64,000 nucleotides of DNA from Paraburkholderia aromaticivorans. GTDB lineage: Bacteria > Pseudomonadota > Gammaproteobacteria > Burkholderiales > Burkholderiaceae. The translations under genes were made by a program, and so were the position numbers. The notes under the pieces were generated by a model, which had not been told where the DNA came from, did no database searches, and worked only from the letters and a program-made list of their open reading frames with translations. The DNA lies in assembly GCF_012689525.1 (NCBI RefSeq), contig NZ_CP051514.1:1116001-1180000 (forward strand). The letters are read 5' to 3'. Below are positions 36,352 through 45,577 of the stretch, piece by piece (positions within the stretch are counted from its first letter, which is position 1; each line of letters opens with the position of its first letter).

Positions 36352-37134
36352 ATGAGCGAAACTCTGGTTACCTATGAACTCGACGGCGCTGTGGCGTTGA
36401 TCGGTCTGAATCGCCCCGAAAAGCGCAACGCAATCAACGAAGACGTGATTTGCCAATTGCGCGACGCGGTCAACCGCGCCAGCGACGAAGCCATGTGCGG
36501 CGTGATCTACGGCCATGGCGGCAACTTCTCGGCCGGCCTCGACCTGCGCGAGGCGCTGTCCCGTGCGACCGGCCAGACGGCGCCTCCGAAGAAGCGCCGC
36601 CGCCACTCGTGGCATGAAGTGTTCGACATGATCGCGCGCGGCCCGATCCCGTTCGTCGCGGCGCTGCACGGCGCCGTGGTGGGCGGTGGTCTGGAACTGG
36701 CGACCGCAGCGCATGTTCGCGTCGGCGACAAGACCTGCTTCTTCGGCCTGCCCGAAGGGCAGCGCGGTATTTTCGTCGGTGGCGGCGGTACCGTGCGCAT
36801 CCAGCGCGTGGTCGGCTACACCGTGATGGCCGACATGATGTTGACCGGCCGCCTGCTGAACGCAGAAGAAGGTCAGCGCGAGCACATCATCACCTACGTG
36901 ACGCCCGAAGGCGGCGCGCTTGAGAAGGCGAAGGAAATCGCAGCAAGGATCGCGCAGAACGTGCCCGACACCAACTGGCGCATCACCAACCTGCTGCCGC
37001 GCGTCAACGACCTCTCGCACGAGGACGGCCTGTTCCTGGAGTACATGAGCTCGAACATGATGCGCTCGCCCGAAACCGCCACACGTCTGCAGAATTTCGT
37101 GGACGGAAACGCCAAACTCGTCAAGCCGGAGTAA
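36352..37134 (+). CDS. Crotonase-family enoyl-CoA hydratase, cluster B
   Basis: 260 residues. It shares with the cluster A protein (364-1176) the segments LNRPEKRNAIN, NFSAGLDL, SWHEVFDMI, GGGLELATAAHVRV and PEGQRGIFVGGGG(T/S)VRI, which shows common descent of the two operons. The likely reaction is hydration of the enoyl-CoA made by the dehydrogenase pair, before the 3-hydroxyacyl-CoA dehydrogenase encoded next. Confidence 0.92.
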   Translation: MSETLVTYELDGAVALIGLNRPEKRNAINEDVICQLRDAVNRASDEAMCGVIYGHGGNFSAGLDLREALSRATGQTAPPKKRRRHSWHEVFDMIARGPIPFVAALHGAVVGGGLELATAAHVRVGDKTCFFGLPEGQRGIFVGGGGTVRIQRVVGYTVMADMMLTGRLLNAEEGQREHIITYVTPEGGALEKAKEIAARIAQNVPDTNWRITNLLPRVNDLSHEDGLFLEYMSSNMMRSPETATRLQNFVDGNAKLVKPE

Positions 37135-37141
37135 CGCAAGC

Positions 37142-38467
37142 ATGAACGCACCCGCAGAACTCACGCCGCCGGAATCCGCAGCACTGGCCCATGTGAAGGC
37201 CGCCGAAAAGGCCGCCGCGCAAATCCCCGTTGCTGCCGGCGTCAAGCCGCGCGATATCGAGCGCGCAGCCGTGATCGGCGCAGGCACGATGGGCGGCGGC
37301 ATCGCGATGGCGCTCGTTGCGGCCGGCATCCTGGTCACGCTGATCGACGCCAATGAGGAAGGCCTGCAGCGTGGCCTCGCACGCATTCGCGACAACTACA
37401 ACCAGAGCATCAGGCGCGGCAAGCTGGACGAATCCACGCGCGATGCGCGCCTCGCGCTGATCACGGGCTCGACCGCGATCGCCGACGTCAAGGACGCCGA
37501 CATCGTCATCGAAGCCGTGTTCGAAGACCTCGGCCTCAAGCAAGGCATCTTCCGCGAACTCGATCAGCACGCGAAGGCTGGCGCGACCCTCGCGACCAAT
37601 ACGTCGGGTCTCGACATCAACGAGATCGCCGCTGTCACGAAGCGCGCGCAGGACGTGGTGGGCGCACACTTCTTCAGCCCGGCGCAGGTGATGCGCCTGC
37701 TCGAGGTCGTGCGTGCCGACAAAACCTCCGACGAAGCAGTCGTCACGCTGATGGAACTCGGCCGCCGCATGGGCAAGGTGTCGGTGTACTCGCTCGTGTA
37801 CCCGGGGTTTATCGGCAACGCGCTGTTCCGCAGCTACAACCGCGAAGCTCACTTCCTGGTCGAAGACGGCGCACTGCCGCACGAAGTCGATGCCGCGCTC
37901 AAGGATTTCGGCTACGCGATGGGTATTTTCGCGGTGCACGACATGGCCGGTAACGACGTCGGTTACCAGACGCGCAAGGCGCAGATAGCCACGCGTCCGA
38001 ACGACCGCCGCTGGAACGACCTGATCATGAAGCTGGTCGACATGGGCCGCCTCGGTCAGAAGAGCGGCAAGGGCTGGTACCGCTATGAAGCGGGCGACCG
38101 CACGCCGCATCGCGATCCGGAAATCGAGCAGTACATCGTGGACGAATCGGCACGCATGGGCATCACGCGCCGTCAGATCTCCCAGGAAGAGATCATCAAG
38201 CGCTGCATGTACGGCATGATCAACGAAGGCGCGAAGCTGCTCGAACAGGGTATCGCGCTGCGCGCAAGTGATATCGACGTCGTGTACGCGACCGGATACG
38301 GCTTCCCGGCCAAGCGCGGCGGCCCAATGTACTACGCCGACCAGATCGGTCTCGCCAATGTGTATCACGACATCAAGCGTCTGTACGAAGAATATGGCTA
38401 CTGGTGGAAGCCGGCGCCGCTGCTCGAAAAGCTCGCGGCCAGCAACGGCAGGTTTGCCGATCTCTGA
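37142..38467 (+). CDS. 3-hydroxyacyl-CoA dehydrogenase
   Basis: 441 residues. NAD-binding AAVIGAGTMGGGIAMAL (about 42-58), the DADIVIEAVFEDLGLKQ segment, the catalytic VGAHFFSPAQVM (about 180-191) and PGFIGNALF are typical. The C-terminal domain is duplicated as in stand-alone or FadJ-type proteins (GYGFPAKRGGPMYYAD). It oxidises the 3-hydroxyacyl-CoA side chain with NAD+. It starts 7 bases after the crotonase and ends the plus-strand operon, followed by a terminator. Confidence 0.94.
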   Translation: MNAPAELTPPESAALAHVKAAEKAAAQIPVAAGVKPRDIERAAVIGAGTMGGGIAMALVAAGILVTLIDANEEGLQRGLARIRDNYNQSIRRGKLDESTRDARLALITGSTAIADVKDADIVIEAVFEDLGLKQGIFRELDQHAKAGATLATNTSGLDINEIAAVTKRAQDVVGAHFFSPAQVMRLLEVVRADKTSDEAVVTLMELGRRMGKVSVYSLVYPGFIGNALFRSYNREAHFLVEDGALPHEVDAALKDFGYAMGIFAVHDMAGNDVGYQTRKAQIATRPNDRRWNDLIMKLVDMGRLGQKSGKGWYRYEAGDRTPHRDPEIEQYIVDESARMGITRRQISQEEIIKRCMYGMINEGAKLLEQGIALRASDIDVVYATGYGFPAKRGGPMYYADQIGLANVYHDIKRLYEEYGYWWKPAPLLEKLAASNGRFADL

Positions 38468-38520
38468 TCTCCCCCATTAAAGCATCCTGCCCCCTTCACG
38501 CGGCAGCATGACTCGAATAC

Positions 38521-38563
38521 AAAGGCCAGACCTCACGTGGATGAGTGTCTGGCCTTTGTTCCT
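38521..38563 (+). terminator. Rho-independent-like terminator of the plus-strand operon
   Basis: Perfect 11-bp stem AAAGGCCAGAC (38521-38531) with GTCTGGCCTTT (38547-38557), a 15-base loop and a T-rich tail (TGTTCCTT). It lies 54 bases after the 3-hydroxyacyl-CoA dehydrogenase stop. Confidence 0.75.
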
Positions 38564-39040
38564 TGATGGCAACAACTGTCACTGCATCGTTGCCCGTCAG
38601 CGTACCTCTTAAGGCATTCTGGCCACGGATCGTCCGTAATCAAGCACGAAGGAATTCTGTCGGCGCGAAGTCTCTCCCATGCGCACAACCAGGCAACCTG
38701 GCGTGATCCTGCTTGCCGGGCGAGATCCAGATCAGTTACGCGAACGCCTTGCTGCAAACCTCAAAGTCCATCAAGCAAAAACGTGATGGCAGCATTGACC
38801 GCCGCGTTGTCCGCCAAGGCAACGGAGCAACTCGAAATCTCATGGCTTACATCGCCGCTCTTGGCGTATCGCAGACTGGCTGCGCTTTCGCAGAGGTGAC
38901 ATCGACTGCGATTAGCCGCCGTTGACGCCGGTGTCCACATTCTTGCGTGTTCTGCGGCGGCCGGGTTGGCGAAACCATTCAGGCCTCGCCGCGAATCAAA
39001 TGCGCGGCCACATTCATCACGTGAGCATCAACTCAGGACG
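38564..39040. other. Intergenic stretch without recognised gene
   Basis: Between the two terminators of converging transcription units. Short open frames occur on both strands but none has a ribosome site together with a recognisable protein pattern. Nothing else is seen. Confidence 0.6.
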
Positions 39041-39067
39041 AAAGAAAACGCCACGCGTAGCGTGGCG
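39041..39067 (-). terminator. Terminator of the porin gene
   Basis: On the minus strand an 8-bp stem CGCCACGC/GCGTGGCG with a 3-base loop (39049-39067) is followed by TTTTCTTT (39041-39048 read on the minus strand), 60 bases after the porin stop. Confidence 0.75.
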
Positions 39068-39126
39068 CCTGAGGCACGGCATGCCGGGAAACCCGGTGCA
39101 TGCCTACACCGGTTTTTCCTGACGGC

Positions 39127-40286
39127 TTAGAACGTGTGACGGATACCGACCTGCACAGCGAGCTGGTTGGCCGTGCTCGAACGGCCATTTCCATAAATTG
39201 CCTTCGTACCGACGGTGGCGCCGTACGACATCGGCGTCGAAATCAGGAAGTTGTCAGCAAATTGGCGACCTGCAAATGCATGCTGCAGGGTACCAAAGGC
39301 ATACACGTCCGTACGCTTAGACAAGCGATAGTCGGCACCGAAGCTATAGAGATTGAATTTGCCGAGCTGACGCTGATCCATGTAGGTAAAACCAGCACCC
39401 AACGTCACAAACGGCGAAGCCTGATAGGTCACGCCTGCTTCATAGCCGCTTGACACCACGGTGCCAAGCGTCCGGCTATTCGCACTCGTGTACGTGTCAC
39501 TCCGTTCAAGGCGAAACGATCACCGAGATGCACCTGGCCAGCCAACGCTGCCGTGTAAATCGCGTCGGCCTGCAACGCGTATTGCGCCATCGTACCTGCG
39601 CCCGGTCCGCCAGTTGCACCGACGGCACCACCTTGCGTGCGGGTAAAGCTTGCGGCCACCGAATACGGCGCGTTGAACGTACCGGAAGGGCTGTACTTCA
39701 GGCCAGCACTGAACACGCTCGCTGCACCGTTAAACGTACCGCCGAGACGACCCGGTGTATTGCTGAAACCATACATCAGGCCAGCACCGAAACCATGCCA
39801 GACCGGCGTTTCATAACGCACCATATTGCTGACCGGCTCACCCGCCAGGCGGTCGACGTCATACGCACCGTGGAACGCATACGACGGCGCGAACTGGGCA
39901 ACGTTCGCGTAGTACGAAATGTAATCGTAGATGAAGTCGTAGTCGTAACCGGCAATCAGGGTACCGAACTTCTCGCTAGACAGACCGACAAAAGCGCGGC
40001 GACCAAACAGGGCGCCACCATGAGTAGCGGTACCGGTATTCAGCGAGAAACCGTTTTCGAGCGTGAAGATCGCCTTCAGACCGCCCCCCATATCTTCGGT
40101 GCCATGCAGGCCCCACCGCGAAGCCTGGTTGATACCGTCATCGAGCTTGAACTGGGAGCTGCCTTTTACGTTGTTCACGTAGGTAAGGCCATTGTCGATA
40201 ATCCCGTACAGGGAGACGCTGCTTTGTGCACAGGCACCTACCGAAGCGAGCGCGGCAATCGCGCCCACCATTACTTTTTTCTTCAT
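39127..40286 (-). pseudogene. Gram-negative porin of cluster B, single frameshift
   Basis: The start (ATG 40286, GGAG upstream) gives a signal peptide (MKKKVMVGAIAALASVGACA) and QSSVSLYGIIDNGLTYVNN, then a normal porin until DRFALN near 39505. The frame then goes wrong and stops at 39429. The remaining strands continue in another frame (SANSRTLGTVVSSGYEAGVTYQ...VGIRHTF) to 39127 with the correct terminal Phe. Loss of one base near 39500 explains both. Either the gene is inactive or the base is a sequencing error; everything else is intact. Confidence 0.85.
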
Positions 40287-40696
40287 CTCCGTCTCCACCC
40301 TCTCTTCTGATTGAACAAAAATCTACCGGTAGCGTCGCAATCTGCCCGTCCATCCTTGGTAGTATGACTGGCTCAGCATTTGTCACACTAATGAAGCAGC
40401 CTTTTATATCCCACGAACGCCTCGCTGGAATATTTAAAGTATTGTTTCGCATACCTGTGAGCGGTGCAAGAAATACAATGAAGAAAATGGGTTATGGTTT
40501 TCCTTGATGCCGTCATGTAAACGGGCGAGATTAGCTGCGGAGGCCTGCCAGAGCGGACACATGCCTCACAACCGGGAGAATGCTGGCCGGCAAAAGGCAG
40601 TGCGGGCGACGCGATCGCGCAGCACGGCGATGCATACGCGCAACGCCCTGTATGTATACCTATTGCGCCGCGCCCGCTACTAAGCCTATCCACCCC
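40287..40696. other. Porin upstream region
   Basis: No gene is seen. It contains the porin promoter region, with TTGGTAGTAT (about 40360-40369) resembling a TGGTAT half-site, and ends at the terminator of the GntR gene. Confidence 0.5.
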
Positions 40697-40736
40697 AAAA
40701 AAAAGCCCCCGGGGAGCATCGGCTCTAACCAGGGGC
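40697..40736 (-). terminator. Terminator of the second GntR gene
   Basis: On the minus strand an 8-bp stem (GCCCCTGG with CCGGGGGC, one G-T pair; 40736-40729 and 40712-40705) is followed by eight T residues (40704-40697), 45 bases after the GntR stop. Confidence 0.8.
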
Positions 40737-40780
40737 ACGGGGTATGTGATTCGGAACGCCGCGAGCAGGTGCGCAGTCTG

Positions 40781-41515
40781 TCAATCGTCCTCGTAGAGCG
40801 GTTCCATCGACGAAGAATCGACTTCGCGGCCGGGCGCAGGCGCGCTGGCGAAGTATTCGCTCGGCAACGTCGCGAGGAATTCCGAAAAGCCCGCGTCGCC
40901 GCCCGGGGAATGCTCGGCCATGGCGGCTTCGGCCGCGCTTTCATCGCCGGACAGCAAGGCTTGCGCGAGCTTCTGGTGATCCGCGATGGCCTTTTCGCGT
41001 CGACTCGGCGCGAGGAACGGCTTGGGCCGGTAACGCGAGATCAGGCGGCGGATCGAACGAATCTGATCGGCCAGATAATCGTTATGGCAGGCACTGCAGA
41101 TCACTTCGTGAAATGCCACATTGGCGCGGGCAAAACCGCGTGCATCGTTTTCCTCCAAAGCAGCTACGCCTTCGTCAATCGCCTTTTGCAGGGCCGCGCG
41201 TTGCTTATCGTTCATGCGCCGCGCAGCGAGGCGGGCCGACACCACCTCGAGCTCGCTGAGCAGTTCGAGCACGTCGCGCAGTTGCGGCACCGACATCTTG
41301 TTCACGAACACACCCTGCCGCGGCACAATCTGTACATACCGCTGGGCGGCAAGCTGCTGAAGCGCCTCGCGGATCGGCGTTCGTGAGACATTGAATCGTG
41401 CCGCAAGCGCCCGCTCGTCGAGCGTTGCGCCCGGCGCAAGCTCACCACGCTCAATTTCCGCTTCGAGAAGCGCCTTGATTTCCGCCGACCTGCTCAATTT
41501 TGGGACCTGGCTCAT
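40781..41515 (-). CDS. GntR-family transcriptional regulator, FCD type, second copy
   Basis: 244 residues. The winged helix (GELAPGATLDERALAARFNVSRTPIREALQQLAAQRYVQIVPRQGVFV) is very close to that of the regulator at 31787-32530, including the recognition helix VSRTP[IV]REALQ, so both probably read the same operator. The FCD domain (FARANVAFHEVICSACHND, DHQKLAQALLSGDESAAEAAMAEH) differs more, allowing a different ligand. It lies between the porin and MFS genes of cluster B. Confidence 0.93.
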   Translation of the reverse strand: MSQVPKLSRSAEIKALLEAEIERGELAPGATLDERALAARFNVSRTPIREALQQLAAQRYVQIVPRQGVFVNKMSVPQLRDVLELLSELEVVSARLAARRMNDKQRAALQKAIDEGVAALEENDARGFARANVAFHEVICSACHNDYLADQIRSIRRLISRYRPKPFLAPSRREKAIADHQKLAQALLSGDESAAEAAMAEHSPGGDAGFSEFLATLPSEYFASAPAPGREVDSSSMEPLYEDD

Positions 41516-41579
41516 CGAACGAGAATGACAAACATTAAGAGGTTAAAAGGGAAATTCCACAGCAGTATGCATCCCTATG

Positions 41580-41597
41580 ATACCGCATCGGTATACC
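41580..41597. promoter_or_regulatory. Overlapping palindromes ATACCG-N3-CGGTAT and GGTATACC
   Basis: About 65 bases upstream of the second GntR start. ATACCG (41580-41585) faces CGGTAT (41589-41594), and the second arm also forms the 8-base palindrome GGTATACC (41590-41597). The core matches the TGGTAT/ATACCA sites upstream of the first GntR gene. Confidence 0.6.
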
Positions 41598-41626
41598 AGG
41601 TCTCCCAACTCCAGATTAGCCCAGCG

Positions 41627-41658
41627 AAAAACGGCGCCGTGTTTGCACACGGCGCCGT
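41627..41658 (-). terminator. Terminator of the MFS gene
   Basis: Perfect 12-bp stem ACGGCGCCGTGT/ACACGGCGCCGT (41631-41658) with a 4-base loop; on the minus strand it runs into a T-tract (TTTTT). It is 26 bases after the MFS stop. Confidence 0.8.
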
Positions 41659-41684
41659 CGGAAATAGTCGCCAGACAGGGCTTA

Positions 41685-43070
41685 TTAGCGGTTCTTCAGA
41701 TGGCGCGCCGCACGGAAGTAATGGAAGGCCGACCAGATCAACACCACGCTCACCGTCAGCATGGCATAGCGCACACCATTGGCCGAAGCGTCATGACAAG
41801 CCGATGCAAACGGACCCTGCAACATCGGCGCGGCACCATGCGGTCCCTTCGGCGCAGTACACACCGCCTGAAAATTACCTTGGGTGAACAGTTGCGATGC
41901 GAATCGATCGCTGAGGAAACCCACCACCGGCGTACCGAGGCCCTGACCGATCAGGTTCATCAGCAGGAACACGATGGCCGACGCGGTAGCCCGCATGCGC
42001 GGCTCGACAATGCTCTGCACCACCGCGAAGGTCGGACCGTTCCACGTGTTCAGCAGTATCGTGCCGATGAACAGCAGCGCCACGCTCACCTGCCACTGAT
42101 CCGCGAGAAAGGCGAGCGCCAGTAGCGGGAAACCGAGTCCAGTGCCGAGCGCCGGGATCCGCGCATACCAGCGGCGATCCTTCGCGCTGGCCCAGTCAGC
42201 CGACACGCCGCCGAGCGTATTGCCGATGATGCCGCCCACGCCGAGCACCAGACCGAAAATCAGGCCGGCCTGAGCAAAGCTCATGTTGTAGACGCGGATG
42301 AAATACATCGGGATGAACAGGTTGATACCGTACTGGCCAAACGCACCGATCACCGTACCGAGCAGCATCTGCACGAAGGCGCGACTCGAGGTCAGCAGTT
42401 TGAACACTTCGCTGAGAGGCGGTGCACTGGCGCTGCTGCCGGCTGCGACACCATCCGCGCCGCCGCGCTGGGGCTCACGCAGCGTAAGCCATGCCAGCAG
42501 GCCAAACACGAGACCCGGCAGGCCGACCACATAGAACACCGGACGCCAGCCCAGATGCTGCACGAGCCAGCCGCCGCCGAACGCGCCGGCCAGCACGCCG
42601 ATGGGCGGGCCCAGCGCATAGATCGCGAGCGCGCTAGCACGGCGGCGCGGACCGAACTCGTCGGCGATCAACGAGTGCGAGGTCGGCGTGCTGCCGGCTT
42701 CGCCGACACCCACGCCGAGGCGATATAGCATCAGTTGCCAGAAGCTGCCTGCCGTGCCGCACAGCGCGGTCATCGCCGACCAGGCGACTATCGAGATCGA
42801 GATCAGCACGACGCGGTTGAATTTGTCGGCCAGACGCGCAATCGGCAAGCCGAGCACCGAATAGAAGACCGAAAATGCGAGGCCCCCCAGCAAGCCGACC
42901 TGAAAATCGCTGAGGCTCATGTCCATCTTCACGGCCTGACCAACGACCGCAACGATGATGCGATCGACGAAGCTCGACGCATAGATCAGCACCAGCAGCA
43001 GCAAAAACCATCCGCGATACCAGTTGCTGCTCGATCTCGCGCCCACATTCCGGGCGGCTAATTCTTTCAT
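41685..43070 (-). CDS. MFS transporter, spinster-like, cluster B
   Basis: 461 residues from ATG 43070 (GGAG nine bases upstream); the longer frame is rejected. About 12 membrane helices; ASSFVDRIIVAVVGQAVK in helix 1, IARLADKFNR in the signature loop and GVGVGEAGSTPTSHS in helix 5 match the carrier of cluster A (8083-9540). GTGTATACCAC (43147-43157), a possible GntR half-site, lies 77 bases upstream. Likely role: uptake of the cluster B aromatic acid. Confidence 0.9.
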   Translation of the reverse strand: MKELAARNVGARSSSNWYRGWFLLLLVLIYASSFVDRIIVAVVGQAVKMDMSLSDFQVGLLGGLAFSVFYSVLGLPIARLADKFNRVVLISISIVAWSAMTALCGTAGSFWQLMLYRLGVGVGEAGSTPTSHSLIADEFGPRRRASALAIYALGPPIGVLAGAFGGGWLVQHLGWRPVFYVVGLPGLVFGLLAWLTLREPQRGGADGVAAGSSASAPPLSEVFKLLTSSRAFVQMLLGTVIGAFGQYGINLFIPMYFIRVYNMSFAQAGLIFGLVLGVGGIIGNTLGGVSADWASAKDRRWYARIPALGTGLGFPLLALAFLADQWQVSVALLFIGTILLNTWNGPTFAVVQSIVEPRMRATASAIVFLLMNLIGQGLGTPVVGFLSDRFASQLFTQGNFQAVCTAPKGPHGAAPMLQGPFASACHDASANGVRYAMLTVSVVLIWSAFHYFRAARHLKNR

Positions 43071-43387
43071 ATTGGATGTCTCCACGTATCCACGACTCCG
43101 AGTATCCCGCTGGTCAACCATGCAGTTCGTTTTTCCCCGACACTTTGTGTATACCACGACACACGTTGTGGGATTTTTTGGCGATTGTGCGGCATAAATA
43201 TGGGCTGCGCAATAGCCACATGGCTTTCGATGCGTCATCGTTTTCACCTAGCCACACCGGTGCACATGATGCGATGGCTTTTCCGGCAGGCTGTTGAACT
43301 GATCGAAGCCGATCACTTGCCGCTTGCGGCGGGCCAGTCCACACTGGCGGAAGTTTTCCAGCTAGTTGTCGCCTCGACGTTTTGAAT

Positions 43388-44467
43388 TCAGGCTGCTTTT
43401 AATTCCTGGTTACGGGGTCGTCGAATGTTGACCGTCGGCTCAGCACGATCGGGATTCAGATGCACGACATGAACGCGCTGCCAGTCCCGCGTGGCACCTT
43501 TCCATCGTAGCGGATGACGTTCGCGCGCACCCTCGTAGAGCGCCTTGCGGCGCTCGAGGATGTCCTGATCAAGATTCGCATGGCGCTGGGCCGGCGTCAC
43601 GAAACGGATCGCACTGTGGCGGTGTTCGTGGTTGTACCAGCGCACCAGTTCTGCAACCCAGGTGCGGGCGGCGAACAGGGTATCGAATGCCTCTAACGGA
43701 TAAGCGGGCCGGTACTTCAGCGTTTTGAACAACGATTCCGAATAGGGGTTGTCGTTGCTCACGCCGGGGCGACTCAACGACGGCATCACGCCCAAGGCCT
43801 GCAAGGTGGCAAGCATCGTGGCGCCCTTCATTGGGCCGCCGTTGTCGGAGTGCAAAATTACCTGGTTGGGCTGTATCGCCTCACGCGCGCATAGATCCTT
43901 GAGCACCTCGCTGGCCTGGGCGCTACTCTCTTCGGCGTAGACCTGCCAGCCGACGATCTTGCGGCTGAACACGTCCATAAACAGATACAGATAAAAGTAC
44001 TGCCCGCGGATCGTCGCCGGCAAGTACGTGATGTCCCAACTGTAAAGCTGATTCGGCGCGTCCGCGCGAACCGCTCGTGGTTTGCCGCATGATTTGACCG
44101 GCCGTTCACTGCGCCGATGGGCAAGCTGCTTCTCGGCTTTCAGCACCCGATAGAACGTCGACTCCGAGGCGATATAGCGTTGCTGGTCAGCCAGCCGAGG
44201 CACGATCTGGCTCGGCGGCAAATGACCAAACTCGGCCGAGTTCGCAACTGCCAGCAGCTCGGTGCGTTCCTCGGCGCTCAGCTTGTGAGATGGCTCATGG
44301 TGTCGTAACGAGCGCCCGTCCACCGCGTCAGGTTCGCCACCTTGCCAACGCTGAACCGTCCGTGCGCTCAGCCCCAGCATCTCACACGCGGGCGCCTGGC
44401 GAGCCCCCGCCAGGGTCGCCTCGCTGATCAGGCCGATCAATGTCTTGCGCTCTTCAAGGGCTGTCAT
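43388..44467 (-). CDS. IS3-type transposase OrfB (DDE integrase)
   Basis: 359 residues. The rve-type catalytic triad is visible: D in SWDITYLPA, D in ILHSDNGGPM and E in NPYSESLFKTLKY, 35 residues after the second D. The N-terminus has a helix-turn-helix (LSARTVQRWQGGEP). Its start overlaps the OrfA stop as ATGA. It appears full length and therefore potentially active. Confidence 0.93.
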   Translation of the reverse strand: MTALEERKTLIGLISEATLAGARQAPACEMLGLSARTVQRWQGGEPDAVDGRSLRHHEPSHKLSAEERTELLAVANSAEFGHLPPSQIVPRLADQQRYIASESTFYRVLKAEKQLAHRRSERPVKSCGKPRAVRADAPNQLYSWDITYLPATIRGQYFYLYLFMDVFSRKIVGWQVYAEESSAQASEVLKDLCAREAIQPNQVILHSDNGGPMKGATMLATLQALGVMPSLSRPGVSNDNPYSESLFKTLKYRPAYPLEAFDTLFAARTWVAELVRWYNHEHRHSAIRFVTPAQRHANLDQDILERRKALYEGARERHPLRWKGATRDWQRVHVVHLNPDRAEPTVNIRRPRNQELKAA

Positions 44468-44964
44468 TCGGCCTCGCCCTCGAACAGCGCACGATACTTT
44501 TTTTGCAGCACCAACAGCGCCGCCGCCTCCGCCAGCGCTTTCTCCTTGCGGTTCAATTCGCGCTGTAATTGGACATTGGCTTGCTTCAGATCCCGTACTT
44601 CCTGGCCGTTCTCACGCCGACCGCCGGTCCCGCCGACGGCGCAAAAATCCATGCGCCACTGCGTGAGATGATGAGCGAACAGCCCCCGCTCACGACACCA
44701 CGCGTTCAGTGCTTCGTCGACCAGGCCGTGGCTCTCATGCAAAGCCAGCAGCCGTTCTTCCGGCGACCAGTCTTCTGGACGTTTTGCTAGTCCGGAGCCT
44801 GAGCTCCGACCCGCAGCGGCGCTACCTCTCATCCACTTCCTTAATGTCAGTAAATTCATGTTCAATTCGTCGGCCACCGATCCAACCGTGCGGCTCCCGC
44901 GCTGCAAAACTTTCGACAGCGCTTGCTCTTTGAACTCGACAGAATACGTTTGTTTCGCCTTCAA
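44464..44964 (-). CDS. IS3-type transposase OrfA (helix-turn-helix)
   Basis: About 166 residues from a TTG at 44964, chosen because the open frame further upstream runs through the inverted repeat; AGAGG lies before it. It has QTYSVEFKEQALSKVLQRGSRTVGSVADELNMNLLTLRKWMRG, the DNA-binding part of IS3 OrfA proteins, and a C-terminal coiled coil (DLKQANVQLQRELNRKEKALAEAAALLVLQKKY). It ends in the ATGA overlap with OrfB. Confidence 0.85.
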   Translation of the reverse strand: MKAKQTYSVEFKEQALSKVLQRGSRTVGSVADELNMNLLTLRKWMRGSAAAGRSSGSGLAKRPEDWSPEERLLALHESHGLVDEALNAWCRERGLFAHHLTQWRMDFCAVGGTGGRRENGQEVRDLKQANVQLQRELNRKEKALAEAAALLVLQKKYRALFEGEAE

Positions 44965-45028
44965 CCTGCACCTCTGACTCTTCAATTTAAGAAAATTCAG
45001 AGGCGACAACTATTGTGACACCGGGGGC

Positions 45029-45229
45029 TGGATGCGGCATACGCATGCGTCGCACGCGCTCACCCGCAGCGCGGAGCTGACGACCATGCGCGACAATCTA
45101 TGGCACGCGTCGGTCGCCACCACCTCGATTTATCTGCAGGGCGACGAAGTGAAACGTGCCCGTCAGCTCGATGCGGCTTTTGGAGAACGTCCGTGCGGAT
45201 GTGCCGCACCAGTTGATTCCGAATGGTGA
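45029..45229 (+). pseudogene. Tyrosine recombinase/phage integrase C-terminal fragment
   Basis: WMRHTHASHALTRSAELTTMRDNLWHASVATTSIYLQGDEVKRARQ contains the H-x-x-R-like box II start (RHTHASH) and the tyrosine nucleophile region (TTSIYLQ). Only the last 66 residues remain; the sequence begins 16 bases from the IS3 inverted repeat, so the element probably removed the rest. Related full-length proteins are about 300-400 residues. Confidence 0.8.
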
Positions 45230-45577
45230 GGATTTTCGGGAGCACATGATCCGGGCGACCGGCTCGGAGCGCAGGCACGGCACGAAATCCGCGTCCGCTC
45301 CGCTAAAAATTCTCTGCCTTAGCTGACATTGGAGCCGGTCGCGTTCAACGTCAGCAGCCTGGCGGGATGCCGACGTTGCGGCGTCGCGCGGCGGGACCGC
45401 AACCGCCCGCATCGCCGTACCCTTCTCCTCATAAATCGGTGTCAGCAGATAGCGCGCGGGCAACTCATCGTCGAGTTGCTCGAAGAATGCACGCAAGCGG
45501 CCGGTACGCGGCGCGAGGGTGACGACCTGGTCTGCGGTCAGTGTCCGCACCCCCACTGGGTCATTTTTACATCGGCG
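45230..45577. other. Stretch without firm gene
   Basis: A minus-strand open frame (45098-45556; FFEQLDDELPARYLLTPIYEEKG) occurs here but overlaps the recombinase fragment and shows no family pattern. The segment next to the IS6 remnant (TGTAAAAATGACC, around 45560) looks like the terminal sequence of another transposable element, possibly IS21-like, but this is only a resemblance. Confidence 0.3.

Larger units (their letters stand above)
43363..45012. mobile_element. IS3-family-type insertion sequence
   Basis: Two overlapping transposase genes are enclosed by inverted copies of TAGTTGTCGCCTC (43363-43375 and 45000-45012, 13 of 13). The true ends may be some bases further out, since weak matching continues; no target duplication was found. 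The element separates cluster B from the mobile island and abuts a broken recombinase gene on its right. Confidence 0.8.

Noticed and set aside
45098..45556. 152-residue minus-strand frame
   Set aside because: Overlaps the recombinase fragment and a transposon junction; no family pattern and composition changes midway. Left as unassigned sequence.
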